Part shown: positions 61,247-64,000 of the stretch, piece after piece
How the letters are laid out: each line of letters starts with the position of its first letter
Numbering within the stretch: the first letter of the stretch is position 1
NCBI GenBank assembly: GCA_015183035.1
Contig: JACZZP010000003.1
Location: forward strand, 1,488,001-1,552,000
Source: Meloidogyne chitwoodi
Taxonomy: Eukaryota; Nematoda; Chromadorea; Rhabditida; Meloidogynidae
DNA: 64,000 nucleotides
Direction of reading: 5' to 3'
Translations under genes and position numbers: made by a program
Notes under the pieces: model-generated
What the model was told of the DNA's origin: nothing
Database searches by the model: none
The model's input: only the letters and a program-made list of their open reading frames with translations

Positions 61247-61865
61247 TTAATATGCTTTATCCGTTTGCTCCTGTCGCTTCTTTAACAACTGATTCTCCTT
61301 CCATTTTAAGTAACGATCAAACTCACGATAATTATGATCCTAAAATATAATAAAGCTTTACATAAAAATTTTCAAATTTCGTACTAATCCCGTTTTTCTA
61401 AACTCGCTGCGTTCTTTTATAAATTCTTCAGTGACCTTTTTACGAAGCTCTGGGTCTCGAAATCTGAATAATTGAGATGGATTAGTCATATCCGAATTAA
61501 AGTATAAATTCTTACTTTTCAACTTTACAATCTTGGAATTCTTTATAAAAAGATTTGCAGTTATGTGTTCCAGTTATTGCACCTCCTACACGCATACACT
61601 CAGCAAATTTCATAAACGTCTCCCGACACTCGTTTTTCTCAATCCTTTTAGCAATAATATCAGGAATAATTACATTTTCTTCGTATTTGCGTAAAAATCT
61701 TAAAAATCTCAAATCGTAAGTTGTTAAATTTAAAAGTAAATTTATAAAGATATCCTAACATGATTCAATGCAAAAAATAGCTTGCCTGTCTTCCGGGTCA
61801 CCTGAGTAAATTCAACAATTTATTCTATTATAGTAATTAAAATTAAATTTACTTTTATTTCTCAT
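61247..61865 (-). CDS. CMC1, COX assembly mitochondrial protein (twin CX9C)
   Basis: Intermembrane-space CHCH protein that stabilises COX1 during complex IV assembly. The core reads LRKYEENVIIPDIIAKRIEK, then CRETFMKFAECMR (CX9C) and CKSFYKEFQDC (CX9C). The tail EEFIKERSEFRKTG is the CMC1 signature. The proposed start is exon 61853-61865 (MRNK), then a 16-nt exon at 61786-61801 giving SDPEDR, then an exon starting at 61698. This yields SDPEDRFLRKYEENV, close to the DPADQHLRHVEKDV start in animals, but needs a GC-AG intron. The proposed ATG overlaps the stop codon of the upstream gene. C-terminal extension (WKENQLLKKRQEQTDKAY) is longer than in human. Confidence 0.8.
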
Positions 61866-62115
61866 TTATTGTCAAAAAAAAAACCTAAATTCATAGGCCC
61901 AGCGGTAACGTGTGTTGGATACATTGTTTTCTTCACTCTGTACCATTTTTTACGCCTCTCATCATATACAAGATCACCTGAATTTCAAATGTTGTTGTTG
62001 ATAAAAAAAGAAAAATACCTTCCTTTCGTTCACGCAATGAATTATGAGAATCATTGAGAGTATTTACAATAAAAGGATCCCTTGCTTCGTACTGAGATGT
62101 ATCTTGTTGATGCAT
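61862..62115 (-). CDS. Small basic protein of 70 residues, unknown
   Basis: Two exons (62019-62115 and 61862-61977) join in phase. The protein reads MHQQDTSQYEARDPFIVNTL, NDSHNSLRERKEGDLVYDER, RKKWYRVKKTMYPTHVTAG and ends NLGFFFDNK. It has no membrane span or signal. The RERKEGDLVYDERRKKWYRV stretch looks like a structured, selected sequence, not a chance frame. I do not recognise the family. It would be the first gene of the cluster with CMC1, TUT1-like and PEX12. The opposite strand carries a 62-codon frame that I take as a shadow. Confidence 0.55.
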
Positions 62116-62832
62116 GCTTTTGTTGCTTTAAAATAAATAAGAAATAAAGTAAGAATAACTTAATTTTATATTCAGATTTATTTAATTGGTGCTATATAAT
62201 TTGGTCTGTGGAAAAATGGGTAGTGAATAATTTCGACATTAAACCATTATTTTAAAATGGGTAATTTGGACAGTAAATTAGAGACGAAAAGGAACGGTGC
62301 TGTTCCAGTTAGTTTTGGTTTAAAAAAACCGGAACAAGCGGAATTGAAAGTAAACTGCTGAAACCCGAAATGGGAAAAACAGGAATTCCCGACCCCGGTA
62401 TCTCCGAAAATCGGGAAAAATGACCGGGAACTGGATCGTTAGACTAAATGGCATTTCATATTTTTAGACAAAATGGTCGTAGGCAAAAAAGACATAATTC
62501 ATTTGCCGAATAATCCTACAAAAGATCGAACGCCAAAGGTCGTTGATCAGAATTTAGCTGTTTTTAGCCTAGTTGGCATTTTGACCGTGTTGACCTTTTG
62601 TAAGGACACGATAGAAAGAACAAGCGTGCTACTTTAGTATTTTTGCTAACAACCCTTTATATTTGAGAATATCCCAGGGTCCGTACAGGATTTGGTTAAA
62701 AAGAATTTACACGAAAGATTAACAGGATAGTCCTGCAATTTCTGTAAATCATAATGAAAGATCATGATATTTGCCATATTTTAATGTTTTAATAATCTTT
62801 GTGACGAGAATTTTGGTTAATTTAAGTTGATT
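62116..62832. other. Intergenic 0.7 kb, GC-richer and full of short palindromes
   Basis: Between the 70-residue gene and the FAM122 gene, which diverge, the part from 62290 to 62650 is less AT-rich than the rest of the window. It holds several short inverted repeats (GGAAC...GTTCC near 62295; CCCGACCCCGG...CCGAAAATCGGG near 62390). It may be an old transposon or satellite fragment combined with two promoters. No exon was seen. Confidence 0.35.
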
Positions 62833-64000
62833 ATGATGCCAACTGTTTCTGATTCAACGCCAAAGTGTAATATTGAATCTTCCTGTGATGACATTCAAGG
62901 TGAAGAAAACAAACCAAAACCATCGTTTGACTGCAATCTTTCAGCTCCTACTTCACTTCTTGGTCGGACATTGTCAGCATCTGCGATTGATTATCGTAGC
63001 GCATGGCGTACTAAAAAGAAAATAGATGGAACTAGAATTTTTCAGGTTTTTGATTATATTTGTTTATATTTTTTCGAAGTACACGTTTTACCCCTATAGG
63101 AGCGTGCAGTCATTTCTTCTGCAGTCTCTGTCGAACAAAAATGTTTGAAACGTAAATTAAGTAATGAAAGTGTGGGTACAAGTGCTGATATTCCAGAAAT
63201 TAGCGTTGAAGAGGGCAATACTCGAATGTTTTTACCACTTTCAACCGCAGTGAATCAAGAAGGATTCATTACACCGTTTCAGCTAAAAAAAGTTAATATA
63301 GGCAAATTCTGAATAAATAATTTTATGATTTAGATGAGTCGTCCAAATTCTCCCGCTGCTATTGCAACTTCTCGGACGCCGATTTTTACTCGTGGTCGTG
63401 TTGCATCAATTCGACGTGAATCTGATTGTAGTACAGAAAATGAGGCGGCTCATGAAAAGATGATTAAGTCGTCGCAGCAAGTCTCCTTGGTCTTTGAGGA
63501 TTTTTGTTTGGTATACATATTTAAATTTTGGATTTATTTTTTCAACATCATTATTTATTTCTATAGGATGATAAGCTATTTGAGGAGCGGAAGCGCGCTA
63601 AATCCTTAACTGAGCCTATTTCTGTTTTTACAAATGCATTTCTTCCACAAAGTTCATCACCTTCACCCACAAGAACAGGGCTTGACACGATGCAAAAAGT
63701 TTTTAAAAATTTATTTTTTAATTTATTTTAATTTTTTAGCAATGTTATTCTCCATCAACTCAACAGGTTGTTCGCGCAAATATTTCTTATTCGCCCATTC
63801 CGAGTCCAACAACGCCTGCCAGCCCTTATAATCGAATGAGGTTAGATTAAAGATGGTATTAGCTAATTCTCTAAATTTTAGAAGTATGTCTCCTATTGCG
63901 GTTCGTCAAGTTTCTAAAAGACGGTATACAGCTTCCAGTGGCAATGGTATAGGAAATCAGAGTTCAGGTTCTGGTTTGGATAGCGATAGTGAAAGCAGGT
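62833..64000 (+). CDS. FAM122/PABIR PP2A-regulator family protein (partial, runs off the end)
   Basis: FAM122/PABIR proteins bind and inhibit PP2A-B55. Exons: 62833-63045, 63100-63291, 63334-63510, from 63567, from about 63740, and from about 63882, in phase. Family landmarks are IRRESDCSTENEAAHEKMIK with SSQQVSLVFED (human NRETVHEREVQTAMQISHSWEES), SSSPSPTRTGL, QCYSPSTQQVV and SYSPIPSPTTPASPYNRMRS followed by MSPIAVRQVSKRRY. The serine-proline sites look like kinase targets. The N-terminal 140 residues (LLGRTLSASAIDYRSAWRTK) are less conserved. I chose ATG 62833; a second ATG follows at once. The C-terminus lies beyond the window. Confidence 0.8.

Noticed and set aside
61869..62057. Plus-strand 62-codon frame over the small 70-residue gene
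   Set aside because: It is antisense to two minus-strand exons that splice in phase and fit the gene cluster.

Overview
The window looks like nuclear DNA of a plant-parasitic (tylenchid-type) nematode, most likely a root-knot nematode relative. It is extremely AT-rich, has many small introns (often 35-80 bp) with TTTTAG/TTTCAG-type acceptors, closely spaced same-strand genes like nematode operons, and proteins whose nearest known relatives are animal and nematode (LAM-2 laminin gamma, NLF-1, GW182/AIN-like). The organism call is inference. Most supplied open reading frames are single exons, so I joined exons by hand; splice sites are predictions.

Layout. 1-5.7 kb (+): TRAP-gamma, a Tudor protein, a chimeric putative mitochondrial protein and a small membrane protein. 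5.8-12.7 kb (-): an Ala/Gly-rich secreted protein with an Asn/Glu-rich tail, endonuclease G, and a UBA-UBX protein. 13-15 kb (+): mitochondrial ribosomal protein uS15m, convergent with 15.2-18 kb (-): the i-AAA protease YME1L. 18.5-25.4 kb (-): a complete laminin gamma gene. 26.8-30.3 kb (+): a class A peptide-type GPCR and an unrecognised Ser/Arg/Tyr-rich protein. 33.4-41.7 kb (+): a TBL1-like LisH protein without WD40 repeats, and a GW182/AIN-like miRISC scaffold. 45.9-47.7 kb (+): NLF-1/FAM155. 47.9-53.4 kb (-): RFC3, MED22, a HAP40/F8A-like protein and PIG-X in transcription order, with 121-171 bp gaps. 53.8-55.6 kb (-): an AADAC-like lipase/esterase. 56.9-62.1 kb (-): an unknown 70-residue protein, CMC1, a TUT1-like terminal uridylyltransferase and PEX12, again operon-like. 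62.8-64 kb (+): a FAM122/PABIR protein running off the end.

Three things stand out. First, three genes between 4 and 18 kb (the chimeric gene, uS15m and YME1L) start with homologous exons encoding a mitochondrial presequence; two of these are almost identical and one is diverged. Second, at least five terminal-inverted-repeat elements begin with GG and have exact 8-bp target-site duplications, as in the Merlin superfamily. All five sit in introns; one carries a broken transposase N-terminus, one contains a nested TA-flanked element, and two carry a sequence resembling the small-subunit rRNA 530 loop. Third, two four-gene minus-strand clusters look like operons; in one, a stop and a start codon overlap as ATGA.

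Several mitochondrial functions are represented (YME1L, uS15m, EndoG, CMC1), but nothing shows that they act as one pathway beyond the shared presequences. I found no convincing tRNA, rRNA gene, CRISPR array or prokaryote-derived gene.
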